From the NCBI GenBank assembly GCA_030647435.1, contig JAUSJX010000022.1:1-64000 (forward strand): 64,000 bases of DNA. Direction: 5' to 3'. The stretch is from Candidatus Rokuibacteriota bacterium. Its GTDB lineage: Bacteria; Methylomirabilota; Methylomirabilia; Rokubacteriales; CSP1-6. Each line of letters begins with the position of its first letter. The first letter of the stretch is position 1. Below, piece by piece: positions 54,646-63,562 of the stretch. The notes under the pieces were generated by a model. The model had not been told where the DNA came from and ran no database searches. It saw only the letters and a program-made list of their open reading frames with translations. The translations under genes and the position numbers were made by a program.

Positions 54646-55431
54646 ATGGCCCGCACGCTGGCGATGTTCACGGACACGTCGCTGTGCATCGGCTGTCGCG
54701 CCTGCCAGGTCGCCTGCAAGCAATGGAACGAGCTGCCGAGCGAGCAGCCGGAGTGGACGGGCTCCTACCAGAACCATTCCACGTTCACCGACAAGACCTA
54801 CCGCCTGGTGCGGTTTATCGAGAAGCCGCAGGCGAACGGCGAGCTCTCCTGGCTCCTCATGTCGGACGTGTGCAAGCACTGCGCTCAGGCCGGCTGCCTG
54901 GACGCGTGCCCGACCGGGGCCATCTACCGGACCGAGCACGGCACCGTCAACATCAACCAGGATGTCTGCAACGGCTGCCGCTACTGCGTCAGCTCCTGCC
55001 CCTTCGGCGTGGTCTCCTTCAACCACGACACGGGGCGGGCCAACAAGTGCACCTTCTGCAACGACCGCATCCACAACGGCCTCGGGCCCGCCTGCGCCAA
55101 GACGTGCCCCACGGAGTCCATCCAGTTCGGCTTCCGGGACGAGCTGGTGACCAAGGCCGGCAAGCGCGTCGCGGCGCTCAAGGAGATGGGCTACAAGCAG
55201 GCGCAGCTCTACGGCGCCGACAGCAACGGGCCGCTGGGAGGGCTCAACGCCTTCTTCCTGCTGCTCGACAAGCCGTCCACGTACGCCCTTCCCGAGAAGC
55301 CGCTTCTGCCCCAGCGCAACGTGCTGGTCGATTCCCTGCTTTCGGTGGGCTCGGCGCTGCTGGTCGGCGTGGGGGCGGTTCTGGCCTTCCGCGAGCGCGG
55401 TGGCAGCACCAAAGGAGGCGGCGATGCTTAA
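54646..55431 (+). CDS. fdhB: Formate dehydrogenase iron-sulfur (beta) subunit
   Basis: A 261-residue electron-transfer subunit with four [4Fe-4S] cysteine groups: Cys14, 17, 20, 24 (CIGCRACQVAC), then CKHCAQAGCLDACPTGA, CNGCRYCVSSCPFGV and CTFCNDR with CAKTCP. A C-terminal hydrophobic helix (SLLSVGSALLVGVGAVLAF) anchors it in the membrane, as in FdnH. It passes electrons from the catalytic subunit to the NrfD-type protein. Confidence 0.95.
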   Translation: MARTLAMFTDTSLCIGCRACQVACKQWNELPSEQPEWTGSYQNHSTFTDKTYRLVRFIEKPQANGELSWLLMSDVCKHCAQAGCLDACPTGAIYRTEHGTVNINQDVCNGCRYCVSSCPFGVVSFNHDTGRANKCTFCNDRIHNGLGPACAKTCPTESIQFGFRDELVTKAGKRVAALKEMGYKQAQLYGADSNGPLGGLNAFFLLLDKPSTYALPEKPLLPQRNVLVDSLLSVGSALLVGVGAVLAFRERGGSTKGGGDA

Positions 55432-56239
55432 GGCGCCCGACTGGCATCTCCTGATCGTCTGGTACTTCTTCCTTGGCGGCATCGCCGGCGGCGCCTACTT
55501 CACGGCCGCGATCGCCGACAACTTCGGCAGCCCCAGGGACAAGAGCGTATTCCGCATCGGCTACGTGCTGGCCCTGCTGCTGATCGGCCTGTGCGGCGTC
55601 CTGCTGATCCTCGACCTCGGCACGCCGAGCCGCTTTCTCAAGATGGTCATGAACTTCAGGTTCTGGAACCCGATGTCGATCGGCGCGTGGATGCTCGGCA
55701 TCTTCGGGATTTTTGCTTTCGTCTCCTCGGCGCTGTCCTTCGCCGGCGGGGAGGGCGTTGCCCCGTTCAGGCGGCGGCTGAGCCTGCTCGGCACCATCTC
55801 CGGCTTCTTCATCGCGGCCTACACGGGCGTGCTCCTCTCCGGCACGGCGCTGCCGTTCTGGACCGACGCGCGGCTCATGGGCGCGCTCTTCCTGGCGTCG
55901 GGGGCTTCGACGGGCATGGCGGCGATCTCGCTGCTGCTCTACCTCTCCGGCGAGTCGGCGGGCGAGGGATTCGGCAAGGTCAAGCGCGCCGACCGCTACA
56001 CCATCATGTTCGAGATAGTGGTGCTCGCGGCCTTCCTTGTGCTGTTGGGGGGGGCGGCCGGGCCGCTCGTCTCGGGCCAGCTGGCTCCGCTCTTCTGGGG
56101 AGGCCTCGTGGTTGTCGGGCTCGTCATCCCGCTGCTGGTGGATCTTGTCGGGCTCAAGCTGCCCGGGGCCGTGCCCGCCGCCCTTGTGCTGGTCGGCGGA
56201 TTCATCCTGCGCTACGTCATCGTCATGGCCAACGCCTGA
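55424..56239 (+). CDS. nrfD: NrfD/PsrC-type membrane anchor subunit of formate dehydrogenase
   Basis: A 271-residue polytopic protein of the NrfD/PsrC family with about eight helices; WYFFLGGIAGGAYFTAAIAD and ILDLGTPSRFLKMVMNFRFW are family signatures near the quinone site. It replaces the cytochrome b-type gamma subunit of E. coli FdnI, so no haem is needed. ATG 55424 overlaps the beta gene by 8 bp, preceded by a strong RBS AAAGGAGGCG. Confidence 0.93.
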   Translation: MLKAPDWHLLIVWYFFLGGIAGGAYFTAAIADNFGSPRDKSVFRIGYVLALLLIGLCGVLLILDLGTPSRFLKMVMNFRFWNPMSIGAWMLGIFGIFAFVSSALSFAGGEGVAPFRRRLSLLGTISGFFIAAYTGVLLSGTALPFWTDARLMGALFLASGASTGMAAISLLLYLSGESAGEGFGKVKRADRYTIMFEIVVLAAFLVLLGGAAGPLVSGQLAPLFWGGLVVVGLVIPLLVDLVGLKLPGAVPAALVLVGGFILRYVIVMANA

Positions 56240-56250
56240 ACCATTTGGTT

Positions 56251-56401
56251 CCGGGGGGGAGCGGACCGCCGCTCCTCCCCCGGCCCCCCCCACCGGCTTC
56301 CGCTGCTTCCGGGGGGGAGCGACCGCCGCTTCCACTGAGGGTTGGCTCGGCTCGCCTCCGGCTGCGCCTCACAGTGCTTCCCCGGGCCCCCCACCGGCTT
56401 C
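56251..56401. repeat. GC-rich hairpin and short direct repeats downstream of the fdh genes
   Basis: A long hairpin, CCGGGGGGGAGCGG (56251-56264) against CCGCTCCTCCCCCGG (56269-56283), follows the nrfD stop. Its 5' arm recurs at 56309-56321, and CCCCCCACCGGCTTC recurs at 56286-56300 and 56387-56401. It probably terminates or processes the fdh transcript before fdhD. No ORF is credible here. Confidence 0.6.
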
Positions 56402-56481
56402 TGTTTCAGGTTTGGCGATAGAGCAAGGGTCTCCCAAGCGGGGCCCTTTGCCTTTCCCGGCGGGCATGGCACGATAGGGCG

Positions 56482-57240
56482 ATGCGCACCTATTTCCAGC
56501 TCAAGAGCGGCCGCCTGGACGAGGTCAAGGGCGAAGTCGTCCGCGAGCAGCCGCTGACAGTCTACGTCGACGGCGAGCGCTTCCTGACTCTCCTCTGCTC
56601 GCCGTTCGAGCTGGATGCCCTCGTCCTGGGGTACCTCTGGATGGAGAAGGTCATCGGGAGTCTCGACGAGGTTGCGGGGCTCCAGATCTCAGAGGTGGAC
56701 GGCCGCGCCGACGTGACGCTGACGCGGCCGGTGACGCTGCCCACGGAGCGCATCCTGACGTCCGGCTGCGGCGGCGGCATCACGTTCCGCATAGACCCGC
56801 GGCTCTTCCCGCGCATTACGTCGGACCTGCGCGTCCGCCCGGCGGAGCTGCGGGACCGGATGCGCGATCTCATCCAGGAGGCCGTCCACTACCGCGCTTC
56901 GCGGGGCATCCACGGCGCCGCCTTGGCCGACCGCGACCGCATCCTGCTGGTCGCCGAGGACGTGGGCCGTCACAACGCCGTGGACAAGCTCATGGGCATG
57001 GCGCTGCTTCGCGGCATCCCCGCGACGGACAGGATTCTCCTCTCCACTGGGCGCGTGTCCTCCGAGATGCTGCTCAAGGCCGCCCGCATGCGCGTGCCCG
57101 TCGTCGCCTCGCGCACCTCGCCCACGGAGATGGCCGTCGCGCTCGCCGAGCAGCTCGGCGTGACCGTGGTGGGCTATCTCCGCGGCGAAAGCCTCAACCT
57201 GTACGCCGGCCAGGCCCTCGAGCTGCCGGACGCCTCCTGA
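56482..57240 (+). CDS. fdhD: Formate dehydrogenase sulfurtransferase FdhD
   Basis: A 252-residue FdhD, which sulfurates the molybdenum cofactor of formate dehydrogenase. The flexible active loop reads LTSGCGGGITF, with Cys96 but without the second cysteine of the common CGxCG form; some FdhD branches share this. AEDVGRHNAVDKLMGMALL and STGRVSSEMLLKA are family motifs. Downstream of fdhA-nrfD and followed 3 bp later by fdhE. Confidence 0.93.
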   Translation: MRTYFQLKSGRLDEVKGEVVREQPLTVYVDGERFLTLLCSPFELDALVLGYLWMEKVIGSLDEVAGLQISEVDGRADVTLTRPVTLPTERILTSGCGGGITFRIDPRLFPRITSDLRVRPAELRDRMRDLIQEAVHYRASRGIHGAALADRDRILLVAEDVGRHNAVDKLMGMALLRGIPATDRILLSTGRVSSEMLLKAARMRVPVVASRTSPTEMAVALAEQLGVTVVGYLRGESLNLYAGQALELPDAS

Positions 57241-57243
57241 GCC

Positions 57244-58155
57244 ATGCCGGACTACGCGGGACTGTGTGCCGAGTGGCAAGAGATGCTCACGCGGCGGCGC
57301 GCCATGGGCGACGCGCTCGCCCTGTGGACCTCGGTGCTTGATGGCTGGCGCGGTTGGCAGGACCCCGGGGTTGAGCCCTTAAAGTGGAGCGCGGAGGAGT
57401 GCCGGGAGCGCTGGGAGAGGGGCGTACCGCTCCTTGCCGAGGCTCTACCCGCCATCGCACCCGAGTCCCTCGAAGACCTCCTGGGGCCGGTCATGGAGCG
57501 GCTTGCCGCTGCCGGACCCGACGACGCCCTGGCGCTCGGACGATTCGCCGAGGCCTGGGACGCGGGACGCATCGGGCCGGCCGCGCTCTTCCCGGCCTCC
57601 GGCAAGGACGCGGCCGCGGCGCTCCAGCCCGCGGCGCTCCAGCCCGCGGCGCTCCAGGACGAGGCCGGTCTCCCCGCCCACCTCGCGGGTTTCCTCGCTC
57701 ACGCCGGGGTGCGTCCCGCGCTCGAGACCTTCTTCTCACTCGTCCGCGCGCTGCCGGAGGGCGGCTGGGACCGGGGCTTCTGCCCGTGGTGCGGCGGCCT
57801 GCCGTCCTACGGCGACCTGCTTGAGGACGGCCGGCGTCGGCTGTCCTGCCATCTCTGCGGCGGCGCCTGGACGGCCGCGCGCCTTCGCTGTCCCTTCTGC
57901 CAGGCGTGGCAGTCGGGCGACATGGTGCGGCTCGTAGGCGGGGGCGCCGAGGAGGGCTACTTCGTGGAGGCGTGCCTGGCCTGCCGGGGCTATCTCAAAG
58001 GCGTGGACCGGCGGGAGCGCTGGAACGCGGCCTCGCCGCTCGTGGAAGATTGGGCCTCGCCCCACCTCGACTACTACGCCGCGCGGGAAGGGTACTGGCG
58101 GGGCACGCCGTCGCTCGCCCAGCTCCTGCCGCCGGACGGAGACCCCGCTGCATGA
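57244..58155 (+). CDS. fdhE: Formate dehydrogenase accessory protein FdhE
   Basis: A 303-residue FdhE-like protein required for assembly of formate dehydrogenase. It has an N-terminal helical part and a C-terminal rubredoxin-like zinc/iron region: FCPWCGGLPSYGDL, LSCHLCGGAWTAARLRCPFC and a final CLACRGYLKG. A 15-bp tandem repeat adds ALQPA units near residue 130. The ATG of the next gene overlaps its stop. Confidence 0.85.
   Translation: MPDYAGLCAEWQEMLTRRRAMGDALALWTSVLDGWRGWQDPGVEPLKWSAEECRERWERGVPLLAEALPAIAPESLEDLLGPVMERLAAAGPDDALALGRFAEAWDAGRIGPAALFPASGKDAAAALQPAALQPAALQDEAGLPAHLAGFLAHAGVRPALETFFSLVRALPEGGWDRGFCPWCGGLPSYGDLLEDGRRRLSCHLCGGAWTAARLRCPFCQAWQSGDMVRLVGGGAEEGYFVEACLACRGYLKGVDRRERWNAASPLVEDWASPHLDYYAAREGYWRGTPSLAQLLPPDGDPAA
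57616..57658. repeat. 15-bp in-frame tandem repeat inside fdhE
   Basis: GCGGCGCTCCAGCCC is repeated twice perfectly with a third partial copy (57616-57630, 57631-57645, 57646-57657). It encodes AALQP repeats in a linker between the helical and zinc-binding parts of FdhE, so copy-number change would only alter linker length. Confidence 0.8.
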
Positions 58156-58958
58156 ACGCCGTCGTCTTTGACGTCGCGCTCACGGCCTACATCGTCGCCG
58201 CGGCGGCGGCTCTGGGCTCGCTCTTCGGGCGACGGGAGGATCTGGCGCGCTTCGCGCGCCTGCTGACCGCGGCCGGCTGGGTGTGCCACACCGGGGCGAT
58301 CATCTTGCGCGGGGTGGAGCTCCGGCGAGCGCCGGTGCTGACACTGGCCGAGAGCGTCTCGGTCGTGATCTGGGTCGCGGTGCTCTTCGGCCTCTGGATC
58401 GAGTACCGCTACGGGATCACGACCTTCGGCGCCTTCTTCCTGCCGGCGATCCTGGCTCTCGGCCTGGGGCTACCGACCGGGCTCAGGGGCCTGGCTCTCG
58501 AGCCGCAGTCGCAGAGCGGCTGGACCGTCGTCCACGTGGCGCTGATCCTGGTGGGGTTGGCCGCGCTGGTCCTCAACTTCGGCAGCGCCCTCATGTACGT
58601 GCTCCAGGAGCGGCAGATCAAAGCCAAGCGCCGCGGCGCCTTCTACTACGGGCTCCCGGCGCTCGAGACGCTCGACCATCTGACGCTGGTGACGCTCACC
58701 GTGGGTTTCCCGTTCCTCACGGTCGGGCTCCTCCTGGGCGTGCTCCAGGCTGGGCGCTCGTGGGCCAGCCTGCTGGCGGGCGACCCGCTGGCGCTCTTCT
58801 CGTTGGTCATGTGGCTGGTCTACGCGGCGACGCTGTCGGGCCGCGCGGTCGGGCGGTGGCGGGGCCGTCGGGCGGCCTACTTCGCGATCGCCGGCTTTTG
58901 CGTGCTGCTGGCAACGCTCGGCGCGGGCGCCCTCTTCCACGGGCGGCACGGCTCGTGA
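58152..58958 (+). CDS. hemX: HemX/CcsA-type cytochrome c assembly membrane protein
   Basis: A 268-residue protein with eight predicted helices of the CcsA/HemX family. LRGVELRRAPVLTLAESVSV and conserved histidines in the helices (VCHTGAIIL, TVVHVALI) fit haem-handling proteins. Position immediately before hemA is typical of HemX, which limits the amount of glutamyl-tRNA reductase in Bacillus. ATG overlaps the fdhE stop (ATGA). Confidence 0.85.
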   Translation: MNAVVFDVALTAYIVAAAAALGSLFGRREDLARFARLLTAAGWVCHTGAIILRGVELRRAPVLTLAESVSVVIWVAVLFGLWIEYRYGITTFGAFFLPAILALGLGLPTGLRGLALEPQSQSGWTVVHVALILVGLAALVLNFGSALMYVLQERQIKAKRRGAFYYGLPALETLDHLTLVTLTVGFPFLTVGLLLGVLQAGRSWASLLAGDPLALFSLVMWLVYAATLSGRAVGRWRGRRAAYFAIAGFCVLLATLGAGALFHGRHGS

Positions 58959-60250
58959 TCCACACCGTCTTCGTCGCCGGGCTGTCCCACCGCACGGCGC
59001 CCATCGAAGTCCGCGAACAGCTCGCCCTCGAGGAGGACAAGCTGCGCGAGGTCCTGCGAGACGTCGCGGGGCGCGGGGTCTGCTCCGAGCTGATGATCCT
59101 CTCCACGTGCAACCGCGTCGAGGTCTACGGCATCGCGGAGGTGCCCGGCGAGGCGCACGGAGCAGCCTTTCGGCAAATGAGCGCCCAGCGGGGCATGAAC
59201 TTCGAGGCTCTCGAGCCGCTGCTCTACACGAAGACGGGCGCCGACGCGGTCCTGCACGCCTTCCGGGTCGCCGCGAGCCTCGACTCCATGGTGCTGGGCG
59301 AGCCGCAGATCCTGGGCCAGGTCAAGGACGCCTTCGCGCTCGCCCAGTCGTGCCGCGTCGTGGGGCCGATGCTGCACGCGCTGATGAGCCAGGCCTTCGC
59401 TGTCGCCAAGCGTGTGCGCACCGAGACGGAGATCGGGCGCTTTGCCGTGTCCGTGTCCTTCGCCGCCGTCGAGCTGGCGCGAAAGATTTTCGGCACGCTC
59501 GACGGCAAGACGGTGCTGCTGATCGGGGCGGGGGAGATGGGCGAGCTGGCCGCCCGGCACCTCCAGGACCAAGGGACACTGCCCGTCTACGTCGCCAACC
59601 GCACCTGGGGCCGCGCCCAGGACCTAGCGCGTGACCTCGCGGGCCCGGCCGTCAGGTACGAGGATTTCCCGTCGGTGATGGCCGAGGTGGACATCGTCAT
59701 CACCTCCACGGCAGCCCCCGAGCCCATCATCAGCGTAGCCGACGTCGAGGCGGTGCTGCGCGCGCGCCATGAGCGTCCGCTCTTTTTCATCGACATCGCC
59801 GTGCCGCGGAACGTCGAGCCGGCCGTCAACGACCTCGACAACGCGTTCTGCTACGACGTCGACGACCTCCGCTCGGTCGTCGAGTCCAACTTGCGGGAGC
59901 GCCAGCGGGAAGCGCAGCGGGGCGAGGCGCTCGTTGAGCGGGAGGTTGCCAAGTTCGCCGACCGTCTCAAGGACCTCGAGGTGGTGCCGACCATCGTGTC
60001 GTTAAGGGAAAAGCTGGAGGCGATTAGGCGGGGCGAGGTGGCGCGCGCGCTCGGGCGCCTGCCGGGAGCGGATGAGGCGACGAAGCAGGCGCTCGAGGCG
60101 CTCTCGCAGGCCATCGTGAACAAGGTCCTGCACGGCCCCACGGTCAAGCTGCGCGACTCGTCGCGGGCCGGCCACGGGCGCCGCTGGGTCGAGGTCATCT
60201 CGGAGGTGTTCGGGCTCGGGGCCAAGGGCCGGACCGGGCCTCCGTCATGA
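58955..60250 (+). CDS. hemA: Glutamyl-tRNA reductase
   Basis: A 431-residue enzyme that reduces glutamyl-tRNA to glutamate-1-semialdehyde, the committed step of C5-pathway tetrapyrrole synthesis. The nucleophile is Cys52 in LSTCNRVEVYG; GLSHRTAPIEVRE, SLDSMVLGEPQILGQVK and the NADPH site VLLIGAGEMGELAA are present. GTG start overlaps the hemX stop (GTGA). Confidence 0.97.
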   Translation: MIHTVFVAGLSHRTAPIEVREQLALEEDKLREVLRDVAGRGVCSELMILSTCNRVEVYGIAEVPGEAHGAAFRQMSAQRGMNFEALEPLLYTKTGADAVLHAFRVAASLDSMVLGEPQILGQVKDAFALAQSCRVVGPMLHALMSQAFAVAKRVRTETEIGRFAVSVSFAAVELARKIFGTLDGKTVLLIGAGEMGELAARHLQDQGTLPVYVANRTWGRAQDLARDLAGPAVRYEDFPSVMAEVDIVITSTAAPEPIISVADVEAVLRARHERPLFFIDIAVPRNVEPAVNDLDNAFCYDVDDLRSVVESNLRERQREAQRGEALVEREVAKFADRLKDLEVVPTIVSLREKLEAIRRGEVARALGRLPGADEATKQALEALSQAIVNKVLHGPTVKLRDSSRAGHGRRWVEVISEVFGLGAKGRTGPPS

Positions 60251-61164
60251 GGACGCTCCGCCTCGGCACCAGAGGCAGCCGGCTCGCCGTCGCACAGGCT
60301 GGGCAGGTCGCCGACGCGCTCCGGGCGCGCGGCGCGGAGATCGAGATCGTGGTCATCCGCACGTCGGGCGATCGTCTGGCGGATGTCGCCCTCGCCGATT
60401 TTGGGGGCAAGGCGCTCTTCGTGCGGGAGATCGAGGAGGCTCTCCTCGACGGCCGGGTGGACGCGGGTGTTCACAGCCTCAAGGACATGCCTGCTGTGCT
60501 GCCCGCCGGTCTCTGGCTGCCGGCCTATCCGCCGCGCGAAGACCCGCGCGACGTGCTGCTCACGCGCTCGGGCGGCGGGCTCGACGAGCTGCCGCGGGGC
60601 GCCCGCGTCGCCACCTCGAGCCTGAGGCGGCGCGCCCTGCTCCTCGCCCGGCGTCCCGACCTCAGCATCGAGCCTATCCGGGGCAACGTGGACACGCGGC
60701 TGCGCAAGCTCGATGAAGGTCTCTGCGACGGCCTCGTCATGGCCCGCGCGGGGCTCGAGCGCCTGGGCCTGAAACCCGATCACGCCCACGCGCTGCCCGT
60801 GGAGGAGTTTCTTCCCGCCGTGGGACAGGGCATCCTGGGCGTGGAGGCGAGAACGGCCGACGCCGAAGTGCTCGAGGCGCTGCGGGGCGTGGACCACGCC
60901 GAGACGAGGATGCAGGCCTTGGCGGAGCGCGCGTTCCTCCGCCGTCTCGGCGCGGGCTGCCACACGCCAGTGGCGGGCCACGCGCGCCTCGACGGCGACG
61001 CCATCTCGATGGCCGGGCTCGTGGCGAGCGCCGACGGCGTGACCGTGCTCACGGGCGAGGTGAGCGGACCGGGCTCACGGGCGGAAGCGCTCGGCGAGCG
61101 TTTGGCGGGCGATCTGCTGGCCCGCGGGGCGCGCGCACTACTCGACGCCGGAGGCCCCGCATGA
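60247..61164 (+). CDS. hemC: Porphobilinogen deaminase (hydroxymethylbilane synthase)
   Basis: A 305-residue enzyme that polymerises four porphobilinogens. Motifs: LGTRGSRLAVAQAGQVAD, FVREIEEALLDGRVDAGVHS, and the cofactor-binding cysteine at Cys238 in LGAGCHTPVAGHARL. ATG overlaps the hemA stop (ATGA). Confidence 0.97.
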   Translation: MRTLRLGTRGSRLAVAQAGQVADALRARGAEIEIVVIRTSGDRLADVALADFGGKALFVREIEEALLDGRVDAGVHSLKDMPAVLPAGLWLPAYPPREDPRDVLLTRSGGGLDELPRGARVATSSLRRRALLLARRPDLSIEPIRGNVDTRLRKLDEGLCDGLVMARAGLERLGLKPDHAHALPVEEFLPAVGQGILGVEARTADAEVLEALRGVDHAETRMQALAERAFLRRLGAGCHTPVAGHARLDGDAISMAGLVASADGVTVLTGEVSGPGSRAEALGERLAGDLLARGARALLDAGGPA

Positions 61165-61985
61165 CGGCCGTCGCGGCCGCGCGGCCGCTCCGCGGCAGGG
61201 TCGTGGTCGTGACGCGCCCGCGCGCCCAGGCCCAGGCCTTCGCCGGCCTGCTTGAAGCGGCCGGCGCGCGAGTCCTCCTCGTGCCGACCATCGCCATCGA
61301 GCCTCCCGCCTCGTGGGAGCCGCTGGACCGCGCGCTCGAGCGTCTCGACGACTACCGGTGGGCGGTTTTCACCAGCGTCAACGGCGTCGAGATGACGCGG
61401 CGCCGTCTCGAGGAGACGGGCCGCGGCGCCGACGCGCTTCGCGGGCGCCGGTTGGCCGCGATCGGTCCCGCCACTGCCGAGGCTCTCCACGCGATGGGAC
61501 TCGAGACCGAGGTCGTGCCCGAGGAGTATGTCGCCGAGGCGCTCGCCGAGCGGCTGCGGGCCCTGATCAGGCCCGGGGAGCGCGTCCTTCTCGCCAGGGC
61601 CGCCGAGGCTCGCGATGTGCTCGTGACGCTGCTGGAGGCCGCGGGCGCCCTGGTCGACGAAGTGCCGGCCTACCGGACGCGGCCGGAACGAGCCGAGGAC
61701 GCGGGCGAGCTCCGCGGGGCGCTCGGCGAGGGCAGGGTCGACGTCGTCACCTTCACCAGCTCGTCGACCGTCCGTCATTTCGCCGAGCTCTTCCCCGGCG
61801 AGGACCTGCCGGGGCTCCTCCGCGGCGTAGCCGTGGCCTGCATCGGCCCCGTGACGCGCGCCACCGCCGGGGCCCTCGGACTCGAGACACGCATCGTCCC
61901 GAGGGAGTACACTATTCCAGCGCTGGCCCGAGCCATCGCCGACCACTATGCCTCGGGACCATCGCGCGCGAGTGACCCAACATGA
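61161..61985 (+). CDS. hemD: Uroporphyrinogen-III synthase
   Basis: A 274-residue HemD that closes hydroxymethylbilane to uroporphyrinogen III. The two-domain fold is recognisable by VVVTRPRAQAQAFAGLLEAA, WAVFTSVNGVEM and the VVTFTSSSTVRHFAELF strand. The family is weakly conserved, but operon position between hemC and hemB makes it secure. Start overlaps the hemC stop. Confidence 0.93.
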   Translation: MTAVAAARPLRGRVVVVTRPRAQAQAFAGLLEAAGARVLLVPTIAIEPPASWEPLDRALERLDDYRWAVFTSVNGVEMTRRRLEETGRGADALRGRRLAAIGPATAEALHAMGLETEVVPEEYVAEALAERLRALIRPGERVLLARAAEARDVLVTLLEAAGALVDEVPAYRTRPERAEDAGELRGALGEGRVDVVTFTSSSTVRHFAELFPGEDLPGLLRGVAVACIGPVTRATAGALGLETRIVPREYTIPALARAIADHYASGPSRASDPT

Positions 61986-61997
61986 TTGAACTACGGT

Positions 61998-62064
61998 CAA
62001 CATGCCGAACGGCATCTTGAAGCGATTGAATTGGCCCACGGTCAACATGCCGAAAGGCATGTTG
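61998..62064 (+). promoter_or_regulatory. Two related hairpins between hemD and hemB
   Basis: A perfect hairpin with 9-bp arms CAACATGCC/GGCATGTTG and a GAAA tetraloop lies at 62043-62064. A diverged copy lies at 61998-62019, with the loop changed to GAAC and one mismatch in the stem. The flanking GATTGAA also recurs at 61984 and 62024. The second hairpin ends 10 bp before the hemB RBS (GAGGAGG), so it may protect, process or control the downstream message. Confidence 0.7.
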
Positions 62065-62088
62065 AGGATGAATGAGGAGGCCTGATTT

Positions 62089-63072
62089 ATGCCGTATCCA
62101 CTGTACCGGCCCCGCCGGCTCCGCGAGTCTCCGCTCCTGCGCAAGATGGTCCGCGAGACCGTGCTCCGCACGGACGACCTCATCTATCCGCTCTTTGCCG
62201 TTCACGGTCGTGGCGTGCGCGAGCCCATCGGCCCCATGCCGGGGCAATTCCGCCTATCCATAGACGAGCTGCTCAAGGAGTGTAAGGACGCCGCGTCCAT
62301 GGGCATCCCCGCGGTGCTGCTTTTCGGCCTGCCGGCGGAGAAGGACCCGCGCGGCGGCGAGGCGTACGCGGAGGACGGCATCGTCCAGCAGGCCGTGCGC
62401 GCGGTGAAGGAGACCATCCCCGATCTCCTCGTCGTGACCGATGTCTGCCTCTGCGAGTACACGAGCCACGGCCACTGCGGCGTCGTCGAGGACGGCAGGG
62501 TCAAGAACGACCCGACGCTCGATCTTCTCGCGCGCACGGCGGTGTCTCACGTCGAGGCGGGCGCCGACATGGTGGCGCCGTCCGACATGATGGACGGGCG
62601 CGTGGCGGCCATCCGCGAGGCCCTCGACGAGTCGGGCTACCAGGAGACGCCGATCATGGCCTACTCGGCCAAGTACGCCTCGGCGTTCTACGGGCCGTTT
62701 CGGGAGGCGGCGGACTCGACGCCGCAGTTCGGCGATCGGCGCTCCTACCAGATGGATCCCGCGAACTCGGTCGAGGCGATGCGCGAGGTCGCGCTCGACA
62801 TTGACGAGGGCGCCGACATCGTGATGGTCAAGCCGGCGCTGCCGTACCTCGACGTCATTGCCAGGGTCAAGAACGAGTTCGGGCTTCCCGTGGCGGCCTA
62901 CTCGGTGTCCGGCGAGTACGCCATGCTTCGCGCGGCGGGCCAGCTCGGCTGGCTCGACGAAGAGGCCGCCATGATGGAGGCGCTGACGGGCATCAGGCGG
63001 GCCGGCGCCGACATCGTCATCACCTACTTCGCCAAGGAGGCGGCGCGGATTCTGGAGCGGGGGCGGAGGTGA
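62089..63072 (+). CDS. hemB: Delta-aminolevulinic acid dehydratase (porphobilinogen synthase)
   Basis: A 327-residue enzyme that condenses two 5-aminolevulinates. The active-site lysines are about Lys195 ([12 protein letters not shown]) and Lys248 ([12 protein letters not shown]). [14 protein letters not shown] is the cysteine-rich zinc-site version. SD GAGGAGG lies 8 bp before the ATG. It completes a run of the enzymes from glutamyl-tRNA to uroporphyrinogen III, except hemL. Confidence 0.98.
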   Translation: MPYPLYRPRRLRESPLLRKMVRETVLRTDDLIYPLFAVHGRGVREPIGPMPGQFRLSIDELLKECKDAASMGIPAVLLFGLPAEKDPRGGEAYAEDGIVQQAVRAVKETIPDLLVVTDVCLCEYTSHGHCGVVEDGRVKNDPTLDLLARTAVSHVEAGADMVAPSDMMDGRVAAIREALDESGYQETPIMAYSAKYASAFYGPFREAADSTPQFGDRRSYQMDPANSVEAMREVALDIDEGADIVMVKPALPYLDVIARVKNEFGLPVAAYSVSGEYAMLRAAGQLGWLDEEAAMMEALTGIRRAGADIVITYFAKEAARILERGRR

Positions 63073-63515
63073 GGATCTCCGCGAAGGGCGAGTACGCCAT
63101 CAAGGCGATGCTCGACCTCGCCCTGTGCGACGACGGCGAGAGGCTCCAGCCGATCCAGGACATCGCCAGGCGGCAAGGCATTCCCCAGCGCTACCTCGAG
63201 CAGGTGCTGCTCGGGCTCAAGCGGGCGGGGTTTCTCCACTCGCGGCGCGGCTCGGCCGGCGGCTACCGCCTCGCGAAGCCGCCCGCCCAGATCACGGCCG
63301 GCGCGCTGCTCCGCGCCGTCGAGGGCCAGCAGGGGGTCGGTTCCGCCGGGCGCTCCGCGCGCGGGTCGGTCGGTGATGCGGGCGGCGACCTCATGCACCT
63401 CTGGCGGGCGGTGTGGGAGGCCGTGGATTCGGTGGTGGACGGCACGACCCTCGAGGATCTCAGGCGGCAGGCGTTGGAGCGGCGGGCGTCGACCAAGCCG
63501 ATGTACCACATCTGA
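63069..63515 (+). CDS. Rrf2-family transcriptional regulator (CymR-like)
   Basis: A 148-residue Rrf2 regulator with the winged helix [17 protein letters not shown]...[33 protein letters not shown]. The region that in IscR binds an [Fe-S] cluster (three Cys around residues 90-105) has none, so it is not an Fe-S sensor. CymR, the cysteine-metabolism repressor, also lacks them, and a cysK gene lies directly downstream. GTG overlaps the hemB stop. Confidence 0.85.
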   Translation: MRISAKGEYAIKAMLDLALCDDGERLQPIQDIARRQGIPQRYLEQVLLGLKRAGFLHSRRGSAGGYRLAKPPAQITAGALLRAVEGQQGVGSAGRSARGSVGDAGGDLMHLWRAVWEAVDSVVDGTTLEDLRRQALERRASTKPMYHI

Positions 63516-63516
63516 C

Positions 63517-63546
63517 CTTTTTTTTTGGCTGGGAACCTGCGTTCCC
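63517..63546 (+). promoter_or_regulatory. T-tract and inverted repeat before cysK
   Basis: A run of T after the Rrf2 stop is followed by the perfect inverted repeat GGGAAC-CTGC-GTTCCC (63531-63546), 17 bp before the cysK ATG. It could be a hairpin or the operator of the neighbouring Rrf2 protein. No clear -35/-10 pair is seen here. Confidence 0.4.
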
Positions 63547-63562
63547 GATAGGATTGGACGCC

